From Asticcacaulis sp. EMRT-3 (lineage in GTDB: Bacteria; Pseudomonadota; Alphaproteobacteria; Caulobacterales; Caulobacteraceae): a DNA stretch of 64,000 nt. Every line of letters begins with the position of its first letter. The first letter of the stretch is position 1. Below are positions 36,646-44,161 of the stretch, one piece after another. The notes beneath the pieces were generated by a model. That model was not told the origin of the DNA, did no database searches, and was given only the letters and a program-made list of their open reading frames with translations. The DNA lies in assembly GCF_030027245.1 (NCBI RefSeq), contig NZ_JASERT010000003.1, positions 62,001 to 126,000 on the forward strand, given 5' to 3'. Made by a program: the position numbers and the translations under genes.

Positions 36646-36958
36646 GCGTGCCGTGTGCGGGGGGCTCTCGTCACGGGTTATGGGCGGCAGGTATCTCCTG
36701 ACGGAAGGGTCGCCGCGCTCACGGCCTTCTTGAGAGGGCGATCGAGACCTCAGGGCATCCCAACCGACAATGGCATCACCTCGGCTATTTTCCGCCGGCG
36801 GTAAGACCCGCCTTTGCATCGCGAAGCAAAATAACCGGCTTCGCCATCCTCCGCTATCGCTGCGGCCGGGCAAGGGCCCGGTTCTGGTCGGGTTCGCCTG
36901 ATGTCTTTCGTCGCCATGAAGGCCGCGACAGGCGCGGCTAATCCGATGGAGAGACAAG
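36646..36958 (+). promoter_or_regulatory. leader of the DUF2493 gene
   Basis: A 313-bp gap without a gene. Its right half resembles the leader of the DUF736 gene (23590-23756) and likewise ends with a hairpin before the ribosome binding site: GCCGCG-ACAGG-CGCGGC at 36922-36938. It could be a shared untranslated leader used for regulation of several backbone genes. The left half (36646-36760) is featureless. Confidence 0.5.
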
Positions 36959-37897
36959 ATGCCAACCGACAACGCCAATACCGAATTTGAGCCCCATCAC
37001 GAAGGATCCGCTACGGACTACGTCTTCAATGAGCTGCAATTGCACGGCTACCGTCCTTTCCAGGACGAACCCGATCCGAGACCTATGCCCGAAGCCCACC
37101 AGGTGCAAGGCGCTGTCGGTGATATCTTTGATGCGCTGATCTCGACCCTGGACGATACTCGGCTGGAGCCCGACCTTAATGATCTGCTGTGGTCAGGTGT
37201 GAACTTGTTTCATCGCGCTGTCGATCGGGTCGCCCGTGAGCTTGACGACAATGAGCAGGCCCAGCGCCGTAGTCAGGACGAGCAGGATGGCTCGGAGATC
37301 CGCTCGGTGGAACTAGAACGTCTGCTGGCAGAAGGCCAGTCGCTGATTGAACGCCGGGACGTGTTCGAACACATGCGGGACCTCGCCGCGGAGCATTATG
37401 AGCGACATACGCGCGCACCCTGGCGTCCACGCGCGGGCTCGATGGTCAATCACCGTAAGGTAACGTCGGCCATGATCGACAGCCGGGACTTTCTCAGCGC
37501 CAAGCGGCGCGCGTCAAATGAGCTGCTCATTCCCCCCGGCCCAAAGGTGGTCTTCAGCGGCGGGGCTGACTTTGAGAACTATAATTTGATCTGGGCCAAG
37601 CTCGACGCGGTTCATGCCAAGCATCCCGACATGGTGTTGATGCATGGTGGATCGCCAAAAGGTGCCGAGCTTATTGCAGCCAAATGGGCCGATGCGAGAA
37701 AGGTTGCGCAGATCGCTTTCAAGCCGGACTGGACGCGTCACGCTAAGGCGGCTCCCTTCAAACGCAACGACGCAATGCTGGATGTACTGCCGATCGGAGT
37801 TCTGGTGGCGCCGGGTTCGGGCATTCAGGACAATCTGGCCGATAAGGCGAAGCAGAAGGGTATACCAGTTTGGAAATTCGGCATAGGCGGCGCGTAA
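36959..37897 (+). CDS. DUF2493 (YspA/SLOG-like) domain protein
   Basis: A 312-aa protein with an acidic helical N-terminal half (ELDDNEQAQRRSQDEQDGSE) and a C-terminal DUF2493 Rossmann-like domain: VVFSGGADFENYNLIWAKLD, then MVLMHGGSPKGAELIAAKWA and GVLVAPGSGIQDNLADKAKQ. Relatives belong to the SLOG superfamily that binds nucleotides or nucleotide-derived ligands. It is a standard member of the alphaproteobacterial plasmid/ICE backbone, function unknown. GGAGAGAC precedes the ATG. Confidence 0.85.
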   Translation: MPTDNANTEFEPHHEGSATDYVFNELQLHGYRPFQDEPDPRPMPEAHQVQGAVGDIFDALISTLDDTRLEPDLNDLLWSGVNLFHRAVDRVARELDDNEQAQRRSQDEQDGSEIRSVELERLLAEGQSLIERRDVFEHMRDLAAEHYERHTRAPWRPRAGSMVNHRKVTSAMIDSRDFLSAKRRASNELLIPPGPKVVFSGGADFENYNLIWAKLDAVHAKHPDMVLMHGGSPKGAELIAAKWADARKVAQIAFKPDWTRHAKAAPFKRNDAMLDVLPIGVLVAPGSGIQDNLADKAKQKGIPVWKFGIGGA

Positions 37898-37909
37898 GCG
37901 CCCCTTTTC

Positions 37910-38440
37910 TCATGGTTTTGCTTTGGGCTTTAACACGCGGGCTTTCGGAGAAGCAGCCGACGGAGCGAATAGGCGACCATCCCAATAGACCGGCTCGTGC
38001 AAAGAAGGCGTCAGCATTTTGAACTCTGGATGGTCCGGATTGATGAGGATGTTGTCGTCGATTTTGGTCACCGCGCTCTTGACGAGCAGGATGACAGATC
38101 GCTTTTGGATATACCAGGCCGCGCCATATGTCTTGCAGATGGTTTCGTCATAACCATCCCAGCCAGGATATTTCTTGGTATCGAAGCGCTCGTAGCTGAC
38201 CCCTGGCGGGATAGTTATTTCGATGTAGTGCTGGTCATCGGGTAATATACCGCCGCCATGGACGAGCTTTTCGAGGAGCGTCGTCGCGTAATTCGCCGCG
38301 GAGTAGATAATGGGCGATGAGGGTGTATTCCAACGGCCAGGATAGAGCCGGGCGCCGGTGGCATCATAAATCGGAAATTTGCCGTTCGCATCGCCCACGC
38401 GATATGAGATCAGTTGGCGGTCGAGAATTTGCGCTGTCAA
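37910..38440 (-). CDS. RES-domain toxin
   Basis: A 176-aa protein with the RES signature: the conserved Arg in ISYRVGD (R14), GRWN (35-38), Glu57 in LLEKLV, and Ser122 in LLVKSAV followed by ILINPDHPEF. RES toxins degrade NAD+ and arrest growth. It is encoded second in an operon whose first gene is the antitoxin, with a 4-nt ATGA overlap, as usual for Xre-RES pairs. Confidence 0.9.
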   Translation of the reverse strand: MTAQILDRQLISYRVGDANGKFPIYDATGARLYPGRWNTPSSPIIYSAANYATTLLEKLVHGGGILPDDQHYIEITIPPGVSYERFDTKKYPGWDGYDETICKTYGAAWYIQKRSVILLVKSAVTKIDDNILINPDHPEFKMLTPSLHEPVYWDGRLFAPSAASPKARVLKPKAKP

Positions 38441-38877
38441 GCGGCAGCGCCATATTGAATTCGACCAAGAATATTTTCGACGCGTCGGCCGCCGGCCTCG
38501 CTATCAAGCGCGACGTCCCACGGTTTTCTTTCTGCGAGCATCAGGTTCGGCGTCGTTAAGAAGCGCCACGCCTTGTCTTTATTGTGAAAGACATCATTTG
38601 CCATGAACCAAAGGCTGCAAACACGAAAAAGTCGCTCGCTGGTCTGCTGCGATAGGCGGCGAACGCCGTCATTTGTCGCTCTGGATTTATAACGAGCCAG
38701 AGACGCGCGCGGAACGATCTTGTCCAGGAATTGAGATTGTGCGGGCGCTATTTCAACGGCGACCGAGTCCAATGTTTCAACGGGAAAGCCGATTTTTACC
38801 AAATGCAAAAAATCGGGCGTGGCTGCGGCTCCGCCGGAGGCGCGCTTGATTTGATCTAAGACTGCGGAATGAGCCAT
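38437..38877 (-). CDS. Xre/MbcA/ParS-type antitoxin (DUF2384)
   Basis: A 146-aa antitoxin. The C-terminal DUF2384 part (SERLFRVCSLWFMANDVF, KAWRFLTTPNLMLAERKPWD, then VENILGRIQYG) neutralises the RES toxin; the N-terminal part is the Xre-like DNA-binding region (FLDKIVPRASLARYKSR). The ATG at MAHSAV is preferred: GGGAGA lies upstream, and the longer frame would start inside the operator dyads. Confidence 0.88.
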   Translation of the reverse strand: MAHSAVLDQIKRASGGAAATPDFLHLVKIGFPVETLDSVAVEIAPAQSQFLDKIVPRASLARYKSRATNDGVRRLSQQTSERLFRVCSLWFMANDVFHNKDKAWRFLTTPNLMLAERKPWDVALDSEAGGRRVENILGRIQYGAAA

Positions 38878-38882
38878 ATCTT

Positions 38883-38957
38883 GTCTCCCATATGAGACCA
38901 AAAATGGGCTCACATGAGACGTATGTCAAGGCCAAACGATGTAACAGTGGTCTCATG
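38883..38957. promoter_or_regulatory. operator region of the Xre-RES operon
   Basis: Three copies of a GTCTC/GAGAC element precede the antitoxin gene: GTCTCCCATATGAGAC (38883-38898), GGCTCACATGAGAC (38907-38920) and a half-site GGTCTCATG near 38949. They are probably bound by the antitoxin for autorepression. Confidence 0.65.
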
Positions 38958-39047
38958 CAGTCATCGCCGTCGACCGACGCTGAGTTATAGACCTCGACGT
39001 CTAATCGTTTGCTATGGGCGCGGCAACGCCGAAGCGCACAGGAAAAT

Positions 39048-40334
39048 TTACGCCAGCGCTTCCTGAACCAGGCTCAAAGTATCGAAGCGCCGAATAAGCC
39101 GGTCGGCTTTCTCATTACCCAACAGCGTCACCAACTGGTCCGGCCATGTCGCAACGGCATTGCGGACGAGGGCCTTCATTTCAGCCTGAACCCTGTCTGG
39201 ATCGATCTGAAGGAACCGAGCGATCCGTGAGATACGTTTGAACGTCACGCTTTCAAATGCCCGCGTGCCGGCAAGCTCCAGCGCCAATTGGTCATTCGGC
39301 ACATAGAGCACGGTTGGCACAATGTCATAAGCGGGTGACAAGCGGATAATGCCAGGCGCGGGGAAGATGAATGACCAGTTCTTGAGGTGATTATCGCCAT
39401 TGCCAATCAGGACGTCGACGACGGACCGGCGAAAGCCTTCCATGACATCGATCCGCCAGTCAGAACTGAAGCGCTTGATCGTGTTCAGAATGCTCTCATA
39501 GTTCGCCATCGTATATTTATGCTCGCCAACAGCCCCGATGACCTGACCGATATCTTCGATGTGAATGCGCGCGCTGTCAGGCCCGCGGTCGAAACGGTCC
39601 ACACAGAGGACGGTCTCGCCATGCTGTAGAAATTCCGCAGGTACGCCTTGGATGTCATTTGTTGAAATCAGGCGGCAATGGGCCGTGGTGACCCCCGCCA
39701 GCCCCGCTAAATGCATGGCGGCGTGTTCCGCTTCGGGCAGGCCTGGGTACTGATCGCTGGCGACCTTCAGGATGCAGCGGCTATCACTATCGCGCCCCGG
39801 AACCGTAAGGCGGTCACCGTCCGGGTTGGCGGTGAATTTAAGCTGGACGCCAGCGAGGGAGAATTTGACTACACCTTCAGGCTTAGGTGCCCGAAAGCCG
39901 TGAACGCGTTCAAACTGCATCGGCCCGACGCTAGCCGGTAACTCGGTCTCTGGGATCACCATAACCGCACCGGGAAGATCGGCACCGAGGCGCGCGATCA
40001 GGTCGAACTGATCGTGATTGCCCGCGCCCATTTCAGTCATGACCAGCTGTCTGAGCGCACCCTCCGGCAGCAACCCTGAAAACCAGGGTGCGAGATATCC
40101 GTGCAACCCGATTTTATCCCCACGGTTGGCAAGGCGCGCCTGTGTGAGCATGTCGTTGTCCGGTGCCAACCAGCTTAAACTCATGATCGGCCTGTTGGGT
40201 TCCTGCAAATAGGCTTCATCGACGACGAAAGCCGTTGTGCCTGTAGCGTCACGACTTAAAGTGCCGACGCGCACAGACGAATTGGCGGGTCCCAGGAGAT
40301 GAACTCCGAGTATAGCCGCATGACCGGCCATCAC
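39048..40334 (-). CDS. hipA: HipA-like serine/threonine kinase toxin
   Basis: A 428-aa kinase of the HipA family. The N-terminal HipA_N region is followed by the KFSLAGVQLKF loop (157-167), LKVASDQYPGLPEAEHAAMH, and the catalytic GNGDNHLKN (311-319) with SPAYDIVP (333-340) as metal-binding motif. HipA phosphorylates translation targets such as glutamyl-tRNA synthetase and induces dormancy. All key residues look intact. The start overlaps the hipB stop (ATGA). Confidence 0.93.
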   Translation of the reverse strand: MMAGHAAILGVHLLGPANSSVRVGTLSRDATGTTAFVVDEAYLQEPNRPIMSLSWLAPDNDMLTQARLANRGDKIGLHGYLAPWFSGLLPEGALRQLVMTEMGAGNHDQFDLIARLGADLPGAVMVIPETELPASVGPMQFERVHGFRAPKPEGVVKFSLAGVQLKFTANPDGDRLTVPGRDSDSRCILKVASDQYPGLPEAEHAAMHLAGLAGVTTAHCRLISTNDIQGVPAEFLQHGETVLCVDRFDRGPDSARIHIEDIGQVIGAVGEHKYTMANYESILNTIKRFSSDWRIDVMEGFRRSVVDVLIGNGDNHLKNWSFIFPAPGIIRLSPAYDIVPTVLYVPNDQLALELAGTRAFESVTFKRISRIARFLQIDPDRVQAEMKALVRNAVATWPDQLVTLLGNEKADRLIRRFDTLSLVQEALA

Positions 40335-40669
40335 TTTTCTCCATCGTCGGACAGATCGACAAAGACATCATCATAGACGCTACCCGTCGGGTTCAGACGC
40401 ATGGCTGGTTGGTTTGGCTCAAGACGCTGTAATCTGGCGACCTCAGAGCGTGGTACCAAAACGGGAACCATGTCCAGAACGTCGCAAACCTCAACAAGGA
40501 GGGTCAGTCGATCTTTGCCCAGGCGGTTATTGAGGAGGTCACGTTCCAACTCTGAAATGCGCGCACGGTCGCGTCCCAGTCGGAATGCCAGGTCAGGCTG
40601 CGTCATTTTGCGAGCTTTGCGGGCCTGCCGCATTTGCTCGCCCAAAGAGGGGAAGATGTCAGTTTTCAT
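40331..40669 (-). CDS. hipB: HipB-like antitoxin (XRE)
   Basis: A 112-aa repressor with a helix-turn-helix (LGEQMRQARKARKMTQPDLA, then FRLGRDRARISELERDLLNN) and a short tail. It is the first gene of the HipBA operon and would both neutralise HipA and repress the promoter. Three identical-type operator boxes lie just upstream. Confidence 0.92.
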   Translation of the reverse strand: MKTDIFPSLGEQMRQARKARKMTQPDLAFRLGRDRARISELERDLLNNRLGKDRLTLLVEVCDVLDMVPVLVPRSEVARLQRLEPNQPAMRLNPTGSVYDDVFVDLSDDGEK

Positions 40670-40698
40670 GCATCATACCGCTTGGAATTGTCTAATGA

Positions 40699-40778
40699 GC
40701 GGAATATCGCACATTATAGAAATAATCAATTTAAAAGCGTAATACCGCATAAAAGAGCAAATAATGCGCAATACCGCA
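40699..40778. promoter_or_regulatory. HipB operator boxes
   Basis: Three copies of a 13-mer, consensus GCGNAATAYCGCA: 40699 (GCGGAATATCGCA), 40737 (GCGTAATACCGCA) and 40766 (GCGCAATACCGCA), with GCG and CGC outer arms. A fourth partial copy (ATACCGC) lies at about 40674, close to the hipB start. They are likely to be bound by HipB dimers. Confidence 0.75.
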
Positions 40779-40861
40779 CACGACTATTCTCGGGAAAACA
40801 TCGAGAGCGAGCCATAGAGAGGGAAGCCCAGATAAGGTGCCGACCGACAACTGGAAAGTCT

Positions 40862-41053
40862 ATGCCTCGACCCAAACGATGTTTTGCGGTGTGCGATACC
40901 CCGAAGGTGGCAATCCCACACAGCCTTGAAACCGCTGAAAGTCTGCTCTGGACGGACCGGGACATACAACTCTGGGCGGGGGAGGGCTGTCCGCCGGGTT
41001 TGCACGACGAGACCCAGCCTCGAACCAAGACCACCCCGCGCTATCAGCACTGA
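40862..41053 (+). CDS. possible small protein
   Basis: A 63-aa frame (MPRPKRCFAVCDTPKVAIPH and so on) with GGAAAG before the ATG, divergent from hipB. It has a plausible mid-section (TAESLLWTDRDIQLWAGEGC) but no known family, and the C terminus is low-complexity. It may be real or chance. Confidence 0.35.
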   Translation: MPRPKRCFAVCDTPKVAIPHSLETAESLLWTDRDIQLWAGEGCPPGLHDETQPRTKTTPRYQH

Positions 41054-41182
41054 CCCTTTGGTTCAGACGAAGGCCTAAGCCATCAACCCATGAAGGGTCG
41101 GCTTACGCGTTGCGTGCCGCCGCTTCGCCTCAGGCTTCGCGGTGACAGCGGACCTTGACTGAACCTTTCGGGTGCCTGTCGC

Positions 41183-41199
41183 GCGGGGATGGTCCCCGC
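41183..41199 (+). repeat. hairpin before the 57-aa gene
   Basis: GCGGGGA-TGG-TCCCCGC, a perfect 7-bp stem, lies about 20 bp upstream of the ATG and just before the ribosome binding site AGGAAC. Same placement as the hairpins before the DUF736 and DUF2493 genes. Confidence 0.6.
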
Positions 41200-41219
41200 T
41201 CCGGAACAGGAACTTCAAA

Positions 41220-41393
41220 ATGTCGCAAACCCTCAAATCAGCTTACGCTCGCGGTTGGAACCTCGCCTTGACCCTTATGGCTTCGATCGTGGTCTTCCAA
41301 GCTGAGAACGGTCAGTTTGGCGTCATGCCTACGGTTGAATACGACGGCGACGCATCTGCTATTGTCCATGAATTCGATCCCTTCCAACGGTGA
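41220..41393 (+). CDS. small plasmid protein of unknown function
   Basis: A 57-aa protein (MSQTLKSAYARGWNLALTLM and so on) with a short hydrophobic stretch (LALTLMASIVVF) and an acidic C terminus. AGGAAC precedes the ATG; an earlier in-frame start lies within the hairpin leader and is unlikely. Not recognised. The hydrophobic stretch is too short and polar for a confident membrane segment. Confidence 0.55.
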   Translation: MSQTLKSAYARGWNLALTLMASIVVFQAENGQFGVMPTVEYDGDASAIVHEFDPFQR

Positions 41394-41427
41394 GGGCATA
41401 GCGAGGCCTATCGGCGCTCTTCCAATT

Positions 41428-41445
41428 CCTTAGTCATGACTAAGA
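41428..41445. repeat. palindrome, copy 3 (intergenic)
   Basis: CCTTAGTCATGACTAAGA: the 16-bp core is identical to the copies in virD4 and parB, with one outer base changed. It lies between the 57-aa gene and the XRE regulator, outside any gene, which argues against a coding explanation for the repeat. Confidence 0.75.
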
Positions 41446-41544
41446 CTTTGGCGTCAGACGGAGACCGGGCGGCTGATGAAAAGGCAGAGATTTAAGCGGA
41501 CGTCGCGGCGTGCACGGTTAGCTGTGGCACGGCCAATAAAACGT

Positions 41545-41946
41545 TTAGTCATCAGCCAGGGTGCGGACGAGATCTAATATTTTACGGCGAAGCTTTGCCG
41601 CCTTGATACGTGGAAAGGCTTCGGCGAGTTCGATGCCTTCCGTCGTTACGAGAAAGCCATGTACAAACTGCTCGGTTTCCGATTCGCTGAAGGCCTCAAC
41701 CGATTCGTTATCGTCGTAGCCGTCAAAGAAATAAGCAACTGGAACCTTCAAAGTCTGGGAAATCTCATAGAGCTTAGAAGAACTGATGCGATTGAAGCCG
41801 CGCTCATACTTTTGCACTTGTTGAAATGTCAGCTCGATCGCGTTTGCCAAACCGTCTTGGCTGAGGCCCAGGAATTTTCGGCGCATTCGCACGCGCCCGC
41901 CAACATGCAGATCGACCGGGTTTGGGATTTTAACATCTAAAGCCAT
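41545..41946 (-). CDS. XRE-family transcriptional regulator
   Basis: A 133-aa regulator: residues 16-72 form the helix-turn-helix (RVRMRRKFLGLSQDGLANAI, then FQQVQKYERGFNRISSSKLY) and the rest is an acidic/helical tail (VEAFSESETEQFVHGF). This is a common type in Caulobacterales and rhizobial plasmids. The gene upstream on the other strand is the Ros-like regulator; TTGCTAC (41961) and GTAGCAA (42019) in the intergenic region form a widely spaced dyad that could be an operator. Confidence 0.88.
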   Translation of the reverse strand: MALDVKIPNPVDLHVGGRVRMRRKFLGLSQDGLANAIELTFQQVQKYERGFNRISSSKLYEISQTLKVPVAYFFDGYDDNESVEAFSESETEQFVHGFLVTTEGIELAEAFPRIKAAKLRRKILDLVRTLADD

Positions 41947-42128
41947 TCAACTACCTATACTTGCTACTAACTGAGACGCGGTGTCGCTTGTGTCAAACGA
42001 AGCAACCCGTCTCTCCTTGTAGCAAAAGACATACCACCTTCTTTTTGGGGCCGTCGAATCTGCTTGAAAAATGGAGAAAATTGAGCTTGGTGGCTTAATT
42101 CTTATCGACATCAGCTCAGGGACACAAA

Positions 42129-42593
42129 ATGGAAGACATTGCCAGACAAATGGGCCGGACCGCAGAAATTATTGCGGCATATGTCAGCAAAAATCCACTA
42201 CCAGCGAGCGAACTTGCATCTCTCATCAAGACCGTACATGCGTCCTTGTCCCAGAGCGCAGTCGTTGTGAACGATCCGACAACCGAAATGAAAGCACCAT
42301 CGGTCAGCATCAAGAAAAGCGTTACGCCCGATTATTTGATTTGTCTGGAAGACGGCCTAAAGTTCAAGTCCCTGAAGCGACATCTGCGCAGCAAATACGG
42401 CATGACAGCCGAAGACTATCGAGCAAAGTGGCGCTTGCCAAAGAATTATCCGATGGTGGCGCCAGCCTATTCTGCGTCGCGTTCAGCGTTGGCCAAGGAA
42501 ATGAAGCTTGGTCAGAAGCGGGTGCCAGAGTCGAAAGCCAAGAGCGCTCCAAGGTCGAAAGTGCCAAATGTGCAGGCTACAAAGGACGCCTAG
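42129..42593 (+). CDS. Ros/MucR-family regulator with altered zinc finger
   Basis: A 154-aa protein of the prokaryotic zinc-finger family: N-terminal helical oligomerisation part, then SVTPDYLICLEDGLKFKSLK, RHLRSKYGMTAEDYR and the usual KNYPMVAPAYS tail. The finger keeps Cys and Asp (CLED) and the first His (RHL), but the last metal-ligand position, His in Ros-type fingers (HLTTHH), is replaced (HLRSKY). Metal binding may be lost or changed. AGGGA precedes the ATG. The C terminus is lysine-rich. Confidence 0.85.
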   Translation: MEDIARQMGRTAEIIAAYVSKNPLPASELASLIKTVHASLSQSAVVVNDPTTEMKAPSVSIKKSVTPDYLICLEDGLKFKSLKRHLRSKYGMTAEDYRAKWRLPKNYPMVAPAYSASRSALAKEMKLGQKRVPESKAKSAPRSKVPNVQATKDA

Positions 42594-42709
42594 TTCTTGC
42601 TTAGGGCCGCTTCACCGTGGTGCAGTTTTGCTTACGCGCTTTCTCAGTCTTGAAGGCCTGTGCCACGCGTGCGGGGGAAGCAAACGATCCAACCGAGCCG
42701 CTTTAGTTC

Positions 42710-43357
42710 TTACTTAGCTTTGGGCTTTGGTTGGTGAAGACGGCGGCGTACGTTGGAGCGTGTGGCGTTTTGCACATCTTTATCAACCATCGCTAAGTCG
42801 AACCATTCGGGGTCGAAGTGCCCACCACACCATCGCTTCGTCTGCTTGTGCTCGTCATGATCTGGGTCGGCCATGATTTCAAGAAAGTTTTCATAGCCGG
42901 GAAAACCACCAACATCCTCTGGTGGCCGAGCGCGCGCACCTGATATGCAGGTTGCCTTCTTTGGGGGTGGATCGACGGTGAGAAAATCTTCGATGACGAC
43001 CGTATGCTGCCAATTGTCGCCAAAATCATAGACGTAGGTAAAGGATGATCCGGGGCGGGCAAAATCACTGAGCCGAACCTCGTGATAGTCGAAGACGCGG
43101 CACTCGTCCTCAAAAGTATCGCGCATCAGAAACTCAGCATCGCCATAACGCAGGCCGCCGATCAAAAATTCGTGCAGGTGACTATCCCACCAGTTAAAGG
43201 CCGCCTGGATCGCCAGATGGAGCTTTTGCAAATCCCAACTCGCGGGAACGACAAGTCGGCGCCAGACTTCCGGCGTGATCTCATCAAGTGAAATACGAAT
43301 TTGGACGGCGTTATTGCGTTCGAACATGATTGAAAGAAAATCGAGAATACCTGGCAT
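42710..43357 (-). CDS. plasmid pRiA4b ORF-3-like protein
   Basis: A 215-aa protein of the PRiA4_ORF3 family (PF07929): VQIRISLDEITPEVWRRLVV, then QKLHLAIQAAFNWWDSHLHE, VYDFGDNWQHTVVIED and GGFPGYENFLEIMADPDHDE. The family occurs on plasmids and within transposons; its function is unknown. The ATG at MPGILDF is used; there is no clear ribosome binding site, and a later start at MFERNNA is possible. Confidence 0.85.
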   Translation of the reverse strand: MPGILDFLSIMFERNNAVQIRISLDEITPEVWRRLVVPASWDLQKLHLAIQAAFNWWDSHLHEFLIGGLRYGDAEFLMRDTFEDECRVFDYHEVRLSDFARPGSSFTYVYDFGDNWQHTVVIEDFLTVDPPPKKATCISGARARPPEDVGGFPGYENFLEIMADPDHDEHKQTKRWCGGHFDPEWFDLAMVDKDVQNATRSNVRRRLHQPKPKAK

Positions 43358-43411
43358 TGTCAAGCGGGGAGGGGCTCAGTTATTCACCTCCACAAATGTA
43401 CTTCAGTCAGA

Positions 43412-43446
43412 CATGCCGTTAAGGCGGATTTCGCCTTAACGGCATG
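43412..43446. repeat. 15-bp-stem perfect hairpin
   Basis: A perfect stem, CATGCCGTTAAGGCG / CGCCTTAACGGCATG, with loop GATTT. No T-run follows on either strand, so a simple terminator is less likely; a protein-binding or single-strand-origin-type structure is possible. Confidence 0.65.
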
Positions 43447-43626
43447 GTGGCCTCTTGCGGAGGTTTGCCGGACTCGGTCATCCCCTTGCCGAAGGTGCTT
43501 CTTGGTTCTGACCAAGAAGCAGGGATTGACCGCAGACCGGAAACCGTAGTTTTCTGCGGGAATGGTGTGGCCTAACGGGCCACGCTTCTTGCCTTTTTTT
43601 AGGCCCCTGGAATGCGTATACAAAAG

Positions 43627-43644
43627 CCTTAGTCATGACGAAGA
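43627..43644. repeat. palindrome, copy 4 (one core mismatch)
   Basis: CCTTAGTCATGACGAAGA, 15 of 16 core bases shared with the other three copies. It lies in an intergenic region. Confidence 0.6.
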
Positions 43645-43766
43645 ATGGGGGCGTATTTTGAGGCAAAAAGTCTAGATGCAGGATAGGCTCGCGCCCGGAA
43701 ATGGTATTTCCATATGACATGTTTCCGTCCTCGACACTGGCTCGGTTGGATTGATTGGACTTCGAG

Positions 43767-43820
43767 AGCTCAGCTTACTGACTAGAATTTATATATAATG
43801 TTTGGTCAGTAGGCCGAGCT
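43767..43820. promoter_or_regulatory. dyad with AT-rich core
   Basis: Arms AGCTCAGCTTACTGAC (43767-43782) and GTCAGTAGGCCGAGCT (43805-43820) match at 14 of 16 positions when inverted. The 22-bp core is nearly all A/T (TTTATATATAATG). It could be an operator wrapped round a promoter, or the end of a lost mobile element. Confidence 0.45.
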
Positions 43821-43927
43821 ACCGGTGCGTGCGACAGCGCGCAAAGGTCGACGATGTCGAACCCGTAGATATCTTCAAGGGTGATCAAATTGGCGGCCGG
43901 GAAGTGTCGAACCGGCGAGAACGGTTG

Positions 43928-44161
43928 TTACTCTTCGAGCGCTGCCTGATACCCGCTTGCGAAAGCCTCGGCCGGATCGGTGATGTCGCGGGCAACGACG
44001 AAGATTAGGTACGCGACGCCAGCGGCAGAAGGAGACATGATGCCTTTTTCGTCTTCAAAGACAAAGCCTAGCCGCTGGCATTCCGCCAAGGACCCAAGGC
44101 GCCTGACGAGAGCATTCAGGCTCTTTCCCGTTTCAAAGTCGATGGTGTTGCTGTCCCTCAT
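43928..44161 (-). CDS. small hypothetical protein
   Basis: A 77-aa acidic protein (SLNALVRRLGSLAECQRLGF, then AYLIFVVARDITDPAEAFAS). The tandem GAGGGAT repeats just before the ATG provide a ribosome binding site. The frame continues for about 50 codons beyond its TAA with protein-like sequence (HFPAANLITLEDIYGFDIVD), so the gene could once have been longer. Family not recognised. Confidence 0.5.
   Translation of the reverse strand: MRDSNTIDFETGKSLNALVRRLGSLAECQRLGFVFEDEKGIMSPSAAGVAYLIFVVARDITDPAEAFASGYQAALEE

Larger units (their letters stand above)
43358..43927. other. intergenic region with hairpin, palindrome copy 4 and an AT-rich dyad
   Basis: No gene seen in this 570-bp stretch. It contains three structured elements listed separately: a 15-bp-stem hairpin (43412-43446), the fourth, imperfect 18-bp palindrome (43627) and a 16-bp-arm dyad around an AT-rich core (43767-43820). 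A minus-strand frame at 43384-43623 has no coding character. Confidence 0.5.

Noticed and set aside
43384..43623. A 79-codon minus-strand frame
   Set aside because: No start signal and low-complexity basic translation; it includes the 15-bp hairpin.
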